Positions 22,521-32,266 of a stretch of 64,000 nt of DNA are shown here, piece after piece (positions within the stretch are counted from its first letter, which is position 1; the number at the start of each line of letters is the position of its first letter). Source of the DNA: Oscillospiraceae bacterium (GTDB lineage: Bacteria > Bacillota > Clostridia > Oscillospirales > Oscillospiraceae); contig CADAUZ010000003.1 in the NCBI GenBank assembly GCA_902791215.1, forward strand, positions 62,001 to 126,000, read 5' to 3'. The notes below the pieces were generated by a model. That model was given only the letters and a program-made list of their open reading frames with translations. It searched no databases and was not told where the DNA came from. A program made the position numbers and the translations under genes.

Positions 22521-24536
22521 ATGTCCGAAATCAGCAGAAGAGATTTTCTGAAGGGCTCCCTCGCCGGTGCCGCTTCCCTGGCCATGGCCGGGATCGGTCT
22601 CAGCGCGGTGAACACCGCCGCCCACGCCGACGGGATCTACACCCCCGGCACCTATTCCGCCACCGCCGACGGCATGGGCACCGTCACCGTGACGGCAACC
22701 TTTGACGCAAACAGCATCACCGAGATCCTCCTGGATGTCTCCGGCGAGACCCCCAGCATCGGTCAGGCCGCCAAGGATGGGCTGATTGAGCAGATCATGG
22801 CCGCCCAGAGCGCCGACATCGACGGCGTCTCCGGCGCCACCATCACCAGCACCGCCGTGAAGACCGCCCTGAAAAACTGCATCGCGCAGGCCAAGGGCGA
22901 AGCCGTCAACTCCGGCTCCGTCAAGCCCCAGGTTCAGTCCGACGGCGCCTTCATCCTCAAGGACATCACCGCCGACGATGTCAACGCCTCCGCCGTGGAG
23001 CTCGAGCCCATCACGAACTTTGCCAAAGAGATCGACGTTGACGTGGTCGTAGCCGGTGCCGGTGCCTCCGGTGTCATTGCCGCCGTGCGCGCGGCCGAGC
23101 TCGGCGCAACCGTCGCCGTGCTGCAGAAGGAAGCCGTCGCCGTCTCCCAGGGCAACTGTTCCTCCGCCATCATCAAGTCCGGCTCTACCCCGGGCGGCCT
23201 CAAAAAGTGGCTGACCTTCGCCACCGCCGTCAACTGCTGGCGCAACAACCGCAAACTCCTCGAGGCGTACATCGACCGCTCCGAAGAGGCCCTGCGCTTT
23301 GTCTGCGAGAAGAGCGGCATCACTGAGGAGACCGAGTGGAAGAACAAGTACGGCGTCACCAAGTACCAGGACACCTCCGCCGTCTACACCGGCGTCTGGC
23401 ACGACGGCACCCAGTCCTATGACTTCGGCGACGAGAAGGTCGAGGTTTTCGCCCCCTGGTTCGGCCCCAAGCCCGGCAACTACGGCTCCCTCGTCTCCGG
23501 CATCCTCAAGGACGCCCAGGAGGAGTACGGCGACAAGCTTCAGGTCTTCTTCAGCACCCCCATCGTCCAGCTTGTCAAGGACGCCGACGGCACCATCATC
23601 GGCTGCGTCGGCAAGGACATCGACGGCAACTACATCAAGTTCAACGCCAAGTCCGTCATCCTCGCCACCGGCGCCTATGAGAACAACGCCACCATGGTCC
23701 GCCGCTTCTGCCCGGACATTGAGAAGTTCGACAAGAAGGTCGTCCACCGCACCGGCGACGGCAACATCCTCGCCATCGAGGCCGGCGGCTGCATGGAGCC
23801 TGTGGCCCACAGCCGCGTCATGCACGACTTCGACGCGGGCCTCATGTGGGACGAGCCGCCCTACCTCATCGTCAACATGAACGGCGAGCGCTTCATCGAC
23901 GAGGAAGTCGACATGGCCTATATTTCCAACGCGCTGCGCTGGCAGCCCGGCTTCAAGGGCGAAAACATGGACCCCGAGCATCAGGAGACCGGCTCCATCG
24001 GCTGGTACTGCCAGATCTACGACAACGACTACATGTCCTACGCCAACGGCCCCGTGCCCGATTTCGTCATGGCCCGCTACCTCAAGGAAGGCCCGGCCGA
24101 AGATCATGTCAGCGTCTTCCCCGAACTGATCGACACCTTTAAGGCCGACACCATCGAGGAGCTGGCCGAGAAGCTGGGTCTGCCCGTCGAGAAGACCGTG
24201 GAGACCTTCAATCGCTACAACGAGCTGTGCGAGAAGGGCGAGGACGAGGACTTCGGCAAGCCCGCCAAGTACCTGCACGCCTTCAAGACCGCTCCCTTCT
24301 GGGGCATCCGCCGCCACATCCGCTGCTCCTCCATCACCGCGGGCGTCCTCTCCGATGAGTTCGGCCGTGTCACCACCGAGGACGGCGAGGTCATCAAGGG
24401 CCTGTATGCGGTCGGCAACCTGGGCGGCCAGTTCTACGGCGCTCCCGACTACCCCTTCTTCCACCCCGGTCTCTCCCTCGGCCACGCCGTCACCTTCGGC
24501 TACATTGCCGGTGAGCACGCGGCCCAGAACCGTTGA
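22521..24536 (+). CDS. Tat-exported FMN/FAD flavoprotein reductase (fumarate/urocanate reductase-like)
   Basis: 671 aa. A twin-arginine signal (SRRDFLKGSLAG) with a hydrophobic stretch ends near residue 37. Residues about 40-125 form an FMN-binding domain with the flavinylation motif DGVSGAT, where Thr107 would carry covalent FMN. From about 170 there is a FAD_binding_2 domain (VVVAGAGASGVIAA) with late GLYAVGNLGGQF. No CxxCH haem site is present. This layout is that of extracytoplasmic respiratory reductases for fumarate, urocanate or related enoates in anaerobes. Codons end almost always in C, a sign of very high expression. Substrate not predictable; control by the divergent MerR protein is likely. 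Confidence 0.93.
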   Translation: MSEISRRDFLKGSLAGAASLAMAGIGLSAVNTAAHADGIYTPGTYSATADGMGTVTVTATFDANSITEILLDVSGETPSIGQAAKDGLIEQIMAAQSADIDGVSGATITSTAVKTALKNCIAQAKGEAVNSGSVKPQVQSDGAFILKDITADDVNASAVELEPITNFAKEIDVDVVVAGAGASGVIAAVRAAELGATVAVLQKEAVAVSQGNCSSAIIKSGSTPGGLKKWLTFATAVNCWRNNRKLLEAYIDRSEEALRFVCEKSGITEETEWKNKYGVTKYQDTSAVYTGVWHDGTQSYDFGDEKVEVFAPWFGPKPGNYGSLVSGILKDAQEEYGDKLQVFFSTPIVQLVKDADGTIIGCVGKDIDGNYIKFNAKSVILATGAYENNATMVRRFCPDIEKFDKKVVHRTGDGNILAIEAGGCMEPVAHSRVMHDFDAGLMWDEPPYLIVNMNGERFIDEEVDMAYISNALRWQPGFKGENMDPEHQETGSIGWYCQIYDNDYMSYANGPVPDFVMARYLKEGPAEDHVSVFPELIDTFKADTIEELAEKLGLPVEKTVETFNRYNELCEKGEDEDFGKPAKYLHAFKTAPFWGIRRHIRCSSITAGVLSDEFGRVTTEDGEVIKGLYAVGNLGGQFYGAPDYPFFHPGLSLGHAVTFGYIAGEHAAQNR

Positions 24537-24560
24537 TCCGATAATCCGCAATAATGTTCC

Positions 24561-24598
24561 AGCGCCGGAGGCCAAGGCCTCCGGCGCTGTTGTTTTCC
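24561..24598 (+). terminator. Terminator of the flavin reductase gene
   Basis: Perfect 13-bp stem (24561-24573 and 24576-24588), then GTTGTTTT. It also separates convergent pfkA. Confidence 0.85.
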
Positions 24599-24616
24599 TG
24601 TTCGGCTCTTTGAAGC

Positions 24617-25600
24617 TCAGCGGATGCCGCCGATCTGCATGGTCTCCATGATGACATAGCGGTCCATCTGGAGCTTCTTGGTGCGCTGGAGAGCCTCCTC
24701 GATGGGGATCTCCACGATGCCGCCCTCCTGGGTGGCGATGATGCGGTTGCCGCGTCCCTCGGCCAGGGCCTTCACCGCGTAGTAGCCCATGCGGGTCGCC
24801 GTCTCGCGGTCACGCCCGGTGGGCGAGCCGCCGCGCTGCAGGTGACCCAGAACGGTGACGCGCGGCTCGATGCCGATGGCCTCATGGAGCTTCTTGCCGA
24901 TCTCCACCGCGCTGCCCGCGCCCTCGGCCACGACGATCATAAAGTGCGTGTTGCCCGCGAGGCGAGAATCCTGAATGCGCTCCACCACATCCCGCTGGAA
25001 ATCCACCTCATGCTCCGGGACCAGCACGGCGGTCGCGCCGACGGCGATGCCGACATACAGGGCGAGGAAGCCCGCGTTGCGGCCCATGACCTCCACGACC
25101 GAGCAGCGCTCGTGGGACTGCATGGTGTCGCGCAGCTTGTCGATGCACTCGATGGCGGTGTTGCAGGCGGTGTCAAAGCCGATGGTGTAGTTGGTGCAGC
25201 CGACATCGTTGTCGATGGTGGCGGGGATGCCGACCACCGGGATGCCGAGGCGGGAAAGCTCCAGCGCGCCCCGGAAGGTGCCGTCGCCGCCGATGGCGAC
25301 AATGGCGTTCAGGCCCAGCATCTTGCAGGTGGCGACCGCCTTCTGCCTGCCGCTCTCGGTCATGAAGTCATCGCTGCGGGCGGTGAAAAGGATCGTGCCG
25401 CCGCGGGAGAGGATGTGGCCCACGCTGATGCTCGTGAGCTTGACAAAATCGCTGTTGATGAGACCCTGCCAGCCTCTGCGGATGCCCACGCACTCGATGC
25501 CGTTTGCGATAGCGGTACGGACGACGGCGCGCACCGCCGCGTTCATGCCCGGCGCGTCGCCGCCGCTGGTCAGCACGCCGATTCTTTTAACCTCGTTCAT
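24617..25600 (-). CDS. pfkA: 6-phosphofructokinase
   Basis: 327 aa, the usual length for the bacterial enzyme. Motifs: GVLTSGGDAPGMNAAVR (nucleotide site), GGDGTFRGA, PATIDNDV with the catalytic Asp, and EVMGRNAGFLA. The Gly in GGDGT points to ATP rather than pyrophosphate as phosphate donor. It commits fructose-6-phosphate to glycolysis in the cytoplasm. ATG has GAGGAGG upstream. Monocistronic. Confidence 0.96.
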   Translation of the reverse strand: MNEVKRIGVLTSGGDAPGMNAAVRAVVRTAIANGIECVGIRRGWQGLINSDFVKLTSISVGHILSRGGTILFTARSDDFMTESGRQKAVATCKMLGLNAIVAIGGDGTFRGALELSRLGIPVVGIPATIDNDVGCTNYTIGFDTACNTAIECIDKLRDTMQSHERCSVVEVMGRNAGFLALYVGIAVGATAVLVPEHEVDFQRDVVERIQDSRLAGNTHFMIVVAEGAGSAVEIGKKLHEAIGIEPRVTVLGHLQRGGSPTGRDRETATRMGYYAVKALAEGRGNRIIATQEGGIVEIPIEEALQRTKKLQMDRYVIMETMQIGGIR

Positions 25601-25796
25601 TCGATTGCCTCCTCGATTGATTTTGTTCTATTGATATATGTTCTGTTGACGCTGCATTTGATGATGCTATCATACCAACTGCCGCCGTCCCCGTCAAGCT
25701 ATTTTGAACGTCTTCTGCGGTATGCAGACGGTGTTGAATCCCTCCGGCTTTTATGGTAAGATTCCTTTGAAATACAAGACGGGTAGGAACAGAGAA

Positions 25797-26327
25797 ATGA
25801 GATACATCGTTTTTGACGTGGAGACCCCAAACCGCTATAACAACCGCATGAGCGCCATCGGCATCAGCGTTATTGAGGACGGACGGATCACGGACGAGTT
25901 TTTCTCGCTGGTCGATCCCGAGCAGCCCTTCGACTGGTTCAACACCAAGCTCACCGGCATCAGCGCCGAATCCGTCTCCGGCGCGCCCACCTTCCCGGCC
26001 CTCTGGGAGCGGATCGAGCCGCTCATGTCCTCGGGCGTTCTTGTCGCGCACAATGCGGGCTTTGATATCGGCGTCCTGCGCCACTGCCTGCAAGCGTACG
26101 ACATTGCGTGGCAGCCCTCCGTCAAGGGCCTTTGCACCGTGGTCATGGGCCGGAACCTGCTTCCGGGAATCAGCCACAAGCTCAATGACATGTGCGAGTT
26201 TTACCACATCGACCTCAACCACCACCGGGCCGACAGCGACAGTCACGCCTGCGCCGAAATCCTGCTGCGCTACCTGGAAAGTGGCGCGGCGCCGGAGAAG
26301 TTTATCCGGACCTATACGATGCTTTGA
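25797..26327 (+). CDS. DEDD-family 3'-5' exonuclease (DNA polymerase III epsilon-like)
   Basis: 176 aa from ATG 25797 (TAGGA 8 nt upstream); the frame is open further upstream without a start site. ExoI motif IVFDVETPN (Asp-x-Glu), ExoII VAHNAGFDIGVL, ExoIII HRADSDSHAC with the His-x4-Asp of DEDDh enzymes. It is a single-domain relative of DnaQ, probably for RNA or DNA end trimming rather than replication proofreading. It lies 21 bp before the histidine phosphatase gene, likely the same transcript. Confidence 0.88.
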   Translation: MRYIVFDVETPNRYNNRMSAIGISVIEDGRITDEFFSLVDPEQPFDWFNTKLTGISAESVSGAPTFPALWERIEPLMSSGVLVAHNAGFDIGVLRHCLQAYDIAWQPSVKGLCTVVMGRNLLPGISHKLNDMCEFYHIDLNHHRADSDSHACAEILLRYLESGAAPEKFIRTYTML

Positions 26328-26348
26328 CGCCCGGAAGGAGGCGAGGAC

Positions 26349-26912
26349 GTGATCTATATCATCCGGCACGGACAGACGGAGCTGAACAGCCGCGGCGTGC
26401 TCCAGGGTCGAAGCGACCATGCGCTGAACGAAACAGGCATCGCCCAGGCGCGGGAGGCGGCGGAAAAGCTGCGGGGCATTTCCTTCTCCGCGGTCTGGTC
26501 CAGTCCCCTTGTGCGGGCGCTGCAAACGGCCCAGATCATTGCGCCGGGTTTGATGCCCAATGTGGACGACAGGCTCATTGAAATGGACTACGGCCCCTAC
26601 GAGGGCGCGGATCTGAATCATCTGCCGCAGGAGGTCATCACCTTTTTTCAGGATTTTGTGCACAATCCGGCTCCTTCGGGCATGGAACCGCTGGAAGCCG
26701 TGGTGCGCAGGGCGGGCGCGTTTATGGAGGAGCACTGCCGCTCGGAGGAAAACATCCTGATCTCCACCCACGCCATCGCCATGAAAGGCATCCTGGAATA
26801 TCTGACGCCGGACTCGAACGGCGCATACTGGTCGAAGTACATCGGCAACTGCGAGGTTTACATAACTGATTTTCGGGACGGACATTTTCTCGTCCCGAAA
26901 ACAAGGAAATGA
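26349..26912 (+). CDS. Histidine phosphatase (phosphoglycerate mutase-like)
   Basis: 187 aa, GTG start with AGGAGG 7 nt upstream. YIIRHGQTELN holds the catalytic RHG; SSPLVRALQTA and EMDYGPYEG (proton donor Glu) follow; the second His is in ISTHAIAMKG. Members of this size are usually phosphatases of small phosphate esters such as cobalamin precursors or sugar phosphates, not glycolytic mutases. Neighbours do not point to a substrate. Downstream of the exonuclease in a two-gene unit. Confidence 0.88.
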   Translation: MIYIIRHGQTELNSRGVLQGRSDHALNETGIAQAREAAEKLRGISFSAVWSSPLVRALQTAQIIAPGLMPNVDDRLIEMDYGPYEGADLNHLPQEVITFFQDFVHNPAPSGMEPLEAVVRRAGAFMEEHCRSEENILISTHAIAMKGILEYLTPDSNGAYWSKYIGNCEVYITDFRDGHFLVPKTRK

Positions 26913-26922
26913 CATACGCATC

Positions 26923-26955
26923 AGGACCCCGGCCGTCTGGCCGGGGTCCTGATTA
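26923..26955. terminator. Hairpin between convergent genes
   Basis: Perfect 12-bp stem (26923-26934 and 26939-26950) with loop GTCT, followed by GATTATTA. The T run is weak; it probably terminates in both directions. Confidence 0.65.
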
Positions 26956-28983
26956 TTACTGATGTATATAACTGTTGTCTTTTCCGGTCGTGGGATCATC
27001 GTGCCATACAAGCTCTCCCGCGTCGTTCAGGCTGAGGCTGCCGCTGATCTCGCGCGTTTCGTCCGTGTACATTCCTTCCTTATAGAAGCTGGCCATAAGG
27101 CTGCCGTTTTCATAGGCAAGCTTTCCGTCCTCACCGCGAACGGCAACAAGGTTCCAGCAGGATTCTCCGCTGTCTCCCTCGGACTTAAAGCCCTCGATTT
27201 TCACCTTTCCGGGCGCGAGCGTCTGGGTGATCTCCATTGTGCCGCTGCCGCCGTCCTTTTCCTGCCACCGGCCGCAGTACTTGTCCAGGCTCTCGCCCGG
27301 CGTCCTGACCCCGGCCTTTTCCGCGGCAGCGTAATACCAGCCCTGCATGACTTCGGCAAAGCTGACGCTGTCGTCGCACCACGACGCCTGGTACAGCCAC
27401 TCGCTGTCCCCTCTCACCACGCGGGCATAGCCGCCCGGGGCGAAGAAGAAGTCAACGCGGGTTTCCTCCTCCGGCAGCGTGAGGACCACATACTCACCGT
27501 CCGGAGCTTCCTTTTCCTCCGACTCGGTAAACCGGCCCTCCTGTATGTAGGCGACATAGGGTGCTGCATCCACGCTCCTCGCGTCCAGGGGGCCGTACTC
27601 CGTGGTGCTGAGGGTGGGGGTACTATCCTTGCCCCAGGCCGCGCGGGCCAGAAGGATGTCGACCTCCGAATTGCCGTAGCTCACATTTTCAAGCCCGTTC
27701 TTTTCCGCAAAGCTGGCGGGCACGGTTGCCGCCCACTCGTGGAGCATGGTCCACTGCGCGCTGTCCTGCCGCATCTGCTCTACGGTTTCGCGGGCATAGC
27801 GCACATCTGTGGGATGGTAATATGCGTAGTAGCTGCCGTCCCCGCCTTTGGCGAATATCTCCGCGCCGGACATGTCATTGCAAAGCATCTCGTGCAGTCT
27901 GTCCTCGCTGATCTTCCCGATGGAGAAGATCCAGCCGGCACCTTCGAAGCCGCCCGCCTTTAAGGATGCGGTCTCGGAGACGGTGAACAGGATGTCACTG
28001 TCGGCCGGGGTCTCGACCGTGAGCAAGTCGTTATATTTGGGCTTGATATCAAGGCGCATGCCGCCGTTTTCATAGTCGCCCCAGTTCTGCGGGGGATACT
28101 GGACGGAAACGGGGTCCAGTGCCTTTGGTGCCGCGCCGTCAACGCCCTCTCTGGTGTCGGATTCATGGAGGGAGAAGCTGACGCTCAGATTCTCAAAGCC
28201 CTTGAGGGGAACGATATCATCGCCGAAGCTCATAAAGTCTGCGCCGTATTTGTGCGGCGGGACGGCTGAGAAGAAGCGGGCTTCGCCGCTGTGTCCGTCG
28301 GCTTCGGCGGTGCTTGCGCTCAGGCCGATAAAGTGATCCGTCTTGTTCTCCGAATACACCCAGACCTCGGGGCCGAACCAGTCCTCATAGTCCTGCTGCC
28401 CCATGACGATCGTGAGCTCCTCGTTATCCAGCACGACGGTGCCGAGGGAGGCAAGCTCCACAGGCTCCACGCTCTCCCCCGTCTCGATCATCACAGGCTC
28501 GGACGTGTAGTAAGGCGCGGCGTATTCCTCCCTGGCCAGGGTGAAGCTGAGCTCCATGCGGGCAAGGGTTTTCAGGTCAATGCCGGGCGCCTTGCTGTCG
28601 TAATAGCCGAGGGCGTATCTGCCGCTGCTGTGCGCCGGGATCGTGAGGCAGAAATCATAGTTTCCGCCGTAATATTGCCCATCTTCCATATAAAAATCAA
28701 TGAGCACGACTGTCACCGAAACGCCGTTGACACTGCCGCCGGATACGCCAAGCACGGCATCGTGGTCGCCGGTGTTTTCGATGTCCACCCAGATAATGGG
28801 TTCCCGGTCACCGGAGGTGGGGTCCAGGTCAAGTCCGGCGCTCGTGACCTTCACGCTGTCCTTTTCAAACAATACGCTGCCCTCGGGGTCAAACGCGTCC
28901 TGAGCCCGGACCGCCGGTTCAAGGCCGGTGAAGAGGCCGACAAGGAGCAGTATGGAAAGCAGAAACGGGATCGTTCTTTTCAT
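26956..28983 (-). CDS. Secreted protein of unknown function
   Basis: 675 aa from ATG 28983 (AAGGAGAG upstream). A Sec signal peptide covers about residues 1-27 (KRTIPFLLSILLLVGLF, cut near VRA-QD) with no lipobox. The body is acidic and beta-rich: roughly residues 30-330 contain two or three similar segments of the type ILVDIENTGDHDAV / EVWVYSENKTDHFIG, suggesting repeated beta-sandwich domains. The C-terminal 110 residues (CGRWQEKDGGSGTMEI...) look like a lipocalin-type or calycin beta-barrel. I do not recognise the whole. Probably released or cell-wall associated. Monocistronic. Confidence 0.75.
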   Translation of the reverse strand: MKRTIPFLLSILLLVGLFTGLEPAVRAQDAFDPEGSVLFEKDSVKVTSAGLDLDPTSGDREPIIWVDIENTGDHDAVLGVSGGSVNGVSVTVVLIDFYMEDGQYYGGNYDFCLTIPAHSSGRYALGYYDSKAPGIDLKTLARMELSFTLAREEYAAPYYTSEPVMIETGESVEPVELASLGTVVLDNEELTIVMGQQDYEDWFGPEVWVYSENKTDHFIGLSASTAEADGHSGEARFFSAVPPHKYGADFMSFGDDIVPLKGFENLSVSFSLHESDTREGVDGAAPKALDPVSVQYPPQNWGDYENGGMRLDIKPKYNDLLTVETPADSDILFTVSETASLKAGGFEGAGWIFSIGKISEDRLHEMLCNDMSGAEIFAKGGDGSYYAYYHPTDVRYARETVEQMRQDSAQWTMLHEWAATVPASFAEKNGLENVSYGNSEVDILLARAAWGKDSTPTLSTTEYGPLDARSVDAAPYVAYIQEGRFTESEEKEAPDGEYVVLTLPEEETRVDFFFAPGGYARVVRGDSEWLYQASWCDDSVSFAEVMQGWYYAAAEKAGVRTPGESLDKYCGRWQEKDGGSGTMEITQTLAPGKVKIEGFKSEGDSGESCWNLVAVRGEDGKLAYENGSLMASFYKEGMYTDETREISGSLSLNDAGELVWHDDPTTGKDNSYIHQ

Positions 28984-29128
28984 CTTGTTTCTCTCCTTTT
29001 GTTTTTCCGCGCCGGGTCCGGCGCTGAGAAAATCATACAACGAAATGCAGCTTGGAATCTATCATCAAATTGTGAATTTGCCGCCGGAAAAGAATGGGAC
29101 TGTCCCGCTTGAGACAGCCCCGTTTCGC

Positions 29129-30787
29129 TCAGATTTCCGTAATGACCGGCAGGATCATCGGGCTTCTTCTGGTAGCCTTGTAGAGGTAGCCGGAGATATT
29201 GTTCTTGACCCGGTTCTTGATGGTCGTCCAGTCGGTGATGTGCTGGGCGGCGCAGGCGTTGGCGGATTCGATGGCGACGCGCTTGAGCTCCTCCATCAGT
29301 TCCTCGGCCTCCTTGACGTAGATAAAGCCGCGGGTGATGATCTGCGGGTCGGAGAGAAGCTTGTGGTCATAGGTTGAGTACGGCAGCACCACGACGACCA
29401 TGCCGTCCTCGGCGAGCTTGTGCCGGTCGCGCAGGACGACGCTGCCGACCTCGCCTACACCGCTGCCGTCGACGAGGATCGCGCCGGAGGGGACAGTTTC
29501 CTCACACTTGATGCTCTTCTTCGTGATTTCGATGACGCTGCCGTTTTCGGCGATGACGATGTTCTTCGGAGAAACACCCATGCGCTTTGCAAGCTCGGCA
29601 TGCTTGACGAGCATGCGGTGTTCGCCGTGGATGGGCACGAAGAATTTGGGCTTGGTCAGCGCCAGCATCATCTTAAGCTCCTCCTGGCAGGCGTGGCCCG
29701 TGACGTGCAGGTCGGTGTGGCGGTCGTAGATGACCTCCGCGCCCTTGTGGAACAGCTCGTCAATGATGCGGGAGATGGAGGTCTCGTTGCCGGGGATGGC
29801 GGAGGCGGAGATGATTACGCGATCGCCCGCGTCGACGTTAATAAGCTTATGCTCGGAAAACGCCATGCGGTAGAGGGCGGACATGGCCTCGCCCTGGCTG
29901 CCGGTGGAGATGATGACCGCCTGATTGCGCGGCAGCTTGTTGAGCTTTTCGATGTCCATCATGACATTCTCGGGGATGTCCATGTAGCCCAGCACGTCCG
30001 CCACATGCAGCACGTTTTCCATGCTGCGCCCGGTGATGCCCACCTTGCGCTTGTACTTGGCCGCCACGTTGATGATCTGCTGCAGGCGGTGGACGTTGGA
30101 GGCGAAGGTGGTAATGATGATGCGCTTGTCGCAGCCCATGAAGAGCTTGTCAAAGCTCTCGCCCACCTTGCTCTCGGAATCGGAGTGGCCGCGCACCTCC
30201 ACATTGGTGGACTCTCCCATCAGAGCAAGCACACCCTCGTTGCCGAGCTGGCCGAAGCGGACAAGGTCGATCATTTTGCCGGAGATGGGCGTCACGTCGA
30301 TCTTGTAGTCGCCGGTGTGGACCACGGTGCCGATGGGCGTTGTGATGGCGACAGCCACAGCGTCGGGGATCGAGTGGTTGACGTGGATAAACTCCACCGT
30401 GAAGCAGCCCAGCCGGAAGCTGGAGCCCGCTTTCTTTGTAAAAATCTGCGTGTTAAAAAGGAGATCGTGCTCCTCAAGCTTGAGCTCGATGAGCGCGGCG
30501 GTCAGCGGCAGGGTATAGATCGGCACATCCAGATCCCGCAGAACATAGGGGATCGCGCCGATATGGTCCTCATGTCCGTGGGTGAGGATGATGCCGCGCA
30601 GCTTCTCCTGGTTTGCCCGCAGGTAGGAGATGTCGGGAAAGACGCTGTCGATGCCGTACATGTCCTCATCGGGAAAGCCCATGCCGCAGTCGACCACGAT
30701 GATGTCGTTGCCGAATTCATAGGCGTACATGTTCTTGCCGATCTCGCCGAGTCCGCCGAGGGCTATCACTTTCAGTTTAGAAACCAT
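29129..30787 (-). CDS. rnjA: Ribonuclease J
   Basis: 552 aa from ATG 30787 (GGAG 5 nt upstream). Metallo-beta-lactamase fold with ILTHGHEDHIGA (HxHxDH zinc ligands), VVHTGDYKID, and the beta-CASP motifs (EVRGHSDSES-type, then PVHGE as FVPIHGEHR). A C-terminal domain of about 100 residues is present. It is a 5'-3' exo- and endoribonuclease central to RNA turnover in Firmicutes. Whether it is the J1 or J2 type cannot be decided here. Not linked by overlap to recR. Confidence 0.95.
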   Translation of the reverse strand: MVSKLKVIALGGLGEIGKNMYAYEFGNDIIVVDCGMGFPDEDMYGIDSVFPDISYLRANQEKLRGIILTHGHEDHIGAIPYVLRDLDVPIYTLPLTAALIELKLEEHDLLFNTQIFTKKAGSSFRLGCFTVEFIHVNHSIPDAVAVAITTPIGTVVHTGDYKIDVTPISGKMIDLVRFGQLGNEGVLALMGESTNVEVRGHSDSESKVGESFDKLFMGCDKRIIITTFASNVHRLQQIINVAAKYKRKVGITGRSMENVLHVADVLGYMDIPENVMMDIEKLNKLPRNQAVIISTGSQGEAMSALYRMAFSEHKLINVDAGDRVIISASAIPGNETSISRIIDELFHKGAEVIYDRHTDLHVTGHACQEELKMMLALTKPKFFVPIHGEHRMLVKHAELAKRMGVSPKNIVIAENGSVIEITKKSIKCEETVPSGAILVDGSGVGEVGSVVLRDRHKLAEDGMVVVVLPYSTYDHKLLSDPQIITRGFIYVKEAEELMEELKRVAIESANACAAQHITDWTTIKNRVKNNISGYLYKATRRSPMILPVITEI

Positions 30788-30866
30788 GTTTTCTCCATTC
30801 AAATCATATAGTCAGATATGTAATACAACACAATTAAGAAATATACCCGGATTTTACAGGGATTAA

Positions 30867-31466
30867 TCAGATCTCCGTGCGGCCTTCGATTGCGCGGTTG
30901 AGGGTGGCGTCGTCCGTAAACTCCAGGTTGGAGCCGACCGGGATGCCGTAGGCCAGGCGCGTGGTCTTCACGCCGAAGGGCTTTAATAAGCGGGAGATGT
31001 ACATTGCCGTGGCCTCGCCCTCGGTGTCAGGGTTGGTGGCCATGATGACCTCCTCCACGTCATTGTCCGCCACGCGCTGCAAAAGCTCCTTGATGCGGAT
31101 ATCGTCCGGCCCCACATGCCCCATGGGGCTGAGGACGCCGTGCAGCACATGATAGGTCCCGTTATACTCATGCCCGCGCTCGATGCTCGCCACATCGCGC
31201 GGCTCGGACACCACGCAGATGGTGGCCTTGTCGCGGCTCTGGCTTGCACAGACGGAGCAGATCTCCCCCTCCGTCAGGTTCTGGCAGATCTTGCAGCAGT
31301 GCACGCTGCTCTTCGCGTCCAGGATCGCCTCGGCGAAAGCCTTTGCCTCCGCATCCGGGAGGGCAAGGATGTGGAAGGCCAGGCGCTGGGCGCTCTTTCT
31401 CCCGATACCGGGCAGCGAGGCAAAGCGGTCGACCAGATTGTCAAGGGATGCAGGGAAAAAAGCCAT
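30867..31466 (-). CDS. recR: Recombination mediator RecR
   Basis: 199 aa, full length. An N-terminal helix-hairpin-helix (LPGIGRKSAQRLAFHI), a four-Cys zinc finger (CCKICQNLTEGEICSVC), and a Toprim domain with ATNPDTEGEATAMYI. It loads RecA at gaps together with RecO/RecF. In many Firmicutes recR follows dnaX-ebfC; here it follows rpe (10 bp apart), so the usual neighbourhood is broken. Confidence 0.96.
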   Translation of the reverse strand: MAFFPASLDNLVDRFASLPGIGRKSAQRLAFHILALPDAEAKAFAEAILDAKSSVHCCKICQNLTEGEICSVCASQSRDKATICVVSEPRDVASIERGHEYNGTYHVLHGVLSPMGHVGPDDIRIKELLQRVADNDVEEVIMATNPDTEGEATAMYISRLLKPFGVKTTRLAYGIPVGSNLEFTDDATLNRAIEGRTEI

Positions 31467-31476
31467 AGTCTAATCC

Positions 31477-32142
31477 TCAGGTCTTTTCAATGTTTTCGCG
31501 GATGGTGCGGATAGCGGCGGCGCGGTCCGCCTTTCCGAAAACGGCGCTGCCGGCGACGAGCACGTCGGCCCCCGCCTTTACGCACAGGGGCGCGGTGTTC
31601 TCGTCCACGCCGCCGTCGATCTCCAGCATGCAGTGCGGGGCATGCCGGTCGATCAGTTCACGGATGCGGGCAGCCTTCGGCAGCTGGTCTGCCATGAAGC
31701 TCTGGCCGCCGAAGCCCGGCTCCACCGTCATGACCAGAATGAGGTCACAAAGGCCGAGAAAAGGCAGCACCGCCTCCGCCGGGGTCTTGGGCTTGACGGT
31801 CACACCCGCTAGCTTGCCGCGGGCCTTGACCGTCTCGATGGCTGCGCGGATGTTTTCCTCCGTGTCGGACTCCACATGGAAGTTTACGAGATCCGCCCCG
31901 GAATCGCAAAAGCGCTCGGCATAGCGAAGGGGCCTGTCGATCATGAGATGCACGTCCAGGAACATGTCGGTCGCCCTGCGCAGGGATTTGAGCACCGGCA
32001 GGCCGATGGAGATGTTCGGCACGAACAGTCCGTCCATCACATCCACATGCAGCCAGTCCGCCCCGGCGGCCTTCACATCCGCCGCTTCCTCGCCCAATCT
32101 GCAAAAATCCGACGCCAAAATCGAGGGTGCAATCCTGATCAT
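31477..32142 (-). CDS. rpe: Ribulose-phosphate 3-epimerase
   Basis: 221 aa from ATG 32142. TIM barrel with metal ligands in WLHVDVMDGLFVPN (His, Asp), LDVHLMI (His) and LEIDGGVDE (Asp), and phosphate-binding MTVEPGFGGQ. It interconverts ribulose-5-P and xylulose-5-P in the pentose phosphate pathway. It is followed 10 bp later by recR, probably the same transcript. Confidence 0.96.
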   Translation of the reverse strand: MIRIAPSILASDFCRLGEEAADVKAAGADWLHVDVMDGLFVPNISIGLPVLKSLRRATDMFLDVHLMIDRPLRYAERFCDSGADLVNFHVESDTEENIRAAIETVKARGKLAGVTVKPKTPAEAVLPFLGLCDLILVMTVEPGFGGQSFMADQLPKAARIRELIDRHAPHCMLEIDGGVDENTAPLCVKAGADVLVAGSAVFGKADRAAAIRTIRENIEKT

Positions 32143-32266
32143 ACTGGTAATCCTTCCCTGCCGCATTATAAACTAAGTTATTATACTACAGCTTCCAATT
32201 CTTTTCAATAGATTTCCTGTAAACAGATCGCAGGAAAATCATCGGCGCAGAAGATAAAAACAATCC

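Noticed and set aside
22500..24575. 691-codon open frame on the minus strand opposite the flavin reductase
   Set aside because: It mirrors the reductase codon by codon. Strong C-ending codon use in the real gene removes stops on the other strand. No domain, no ribosome site.
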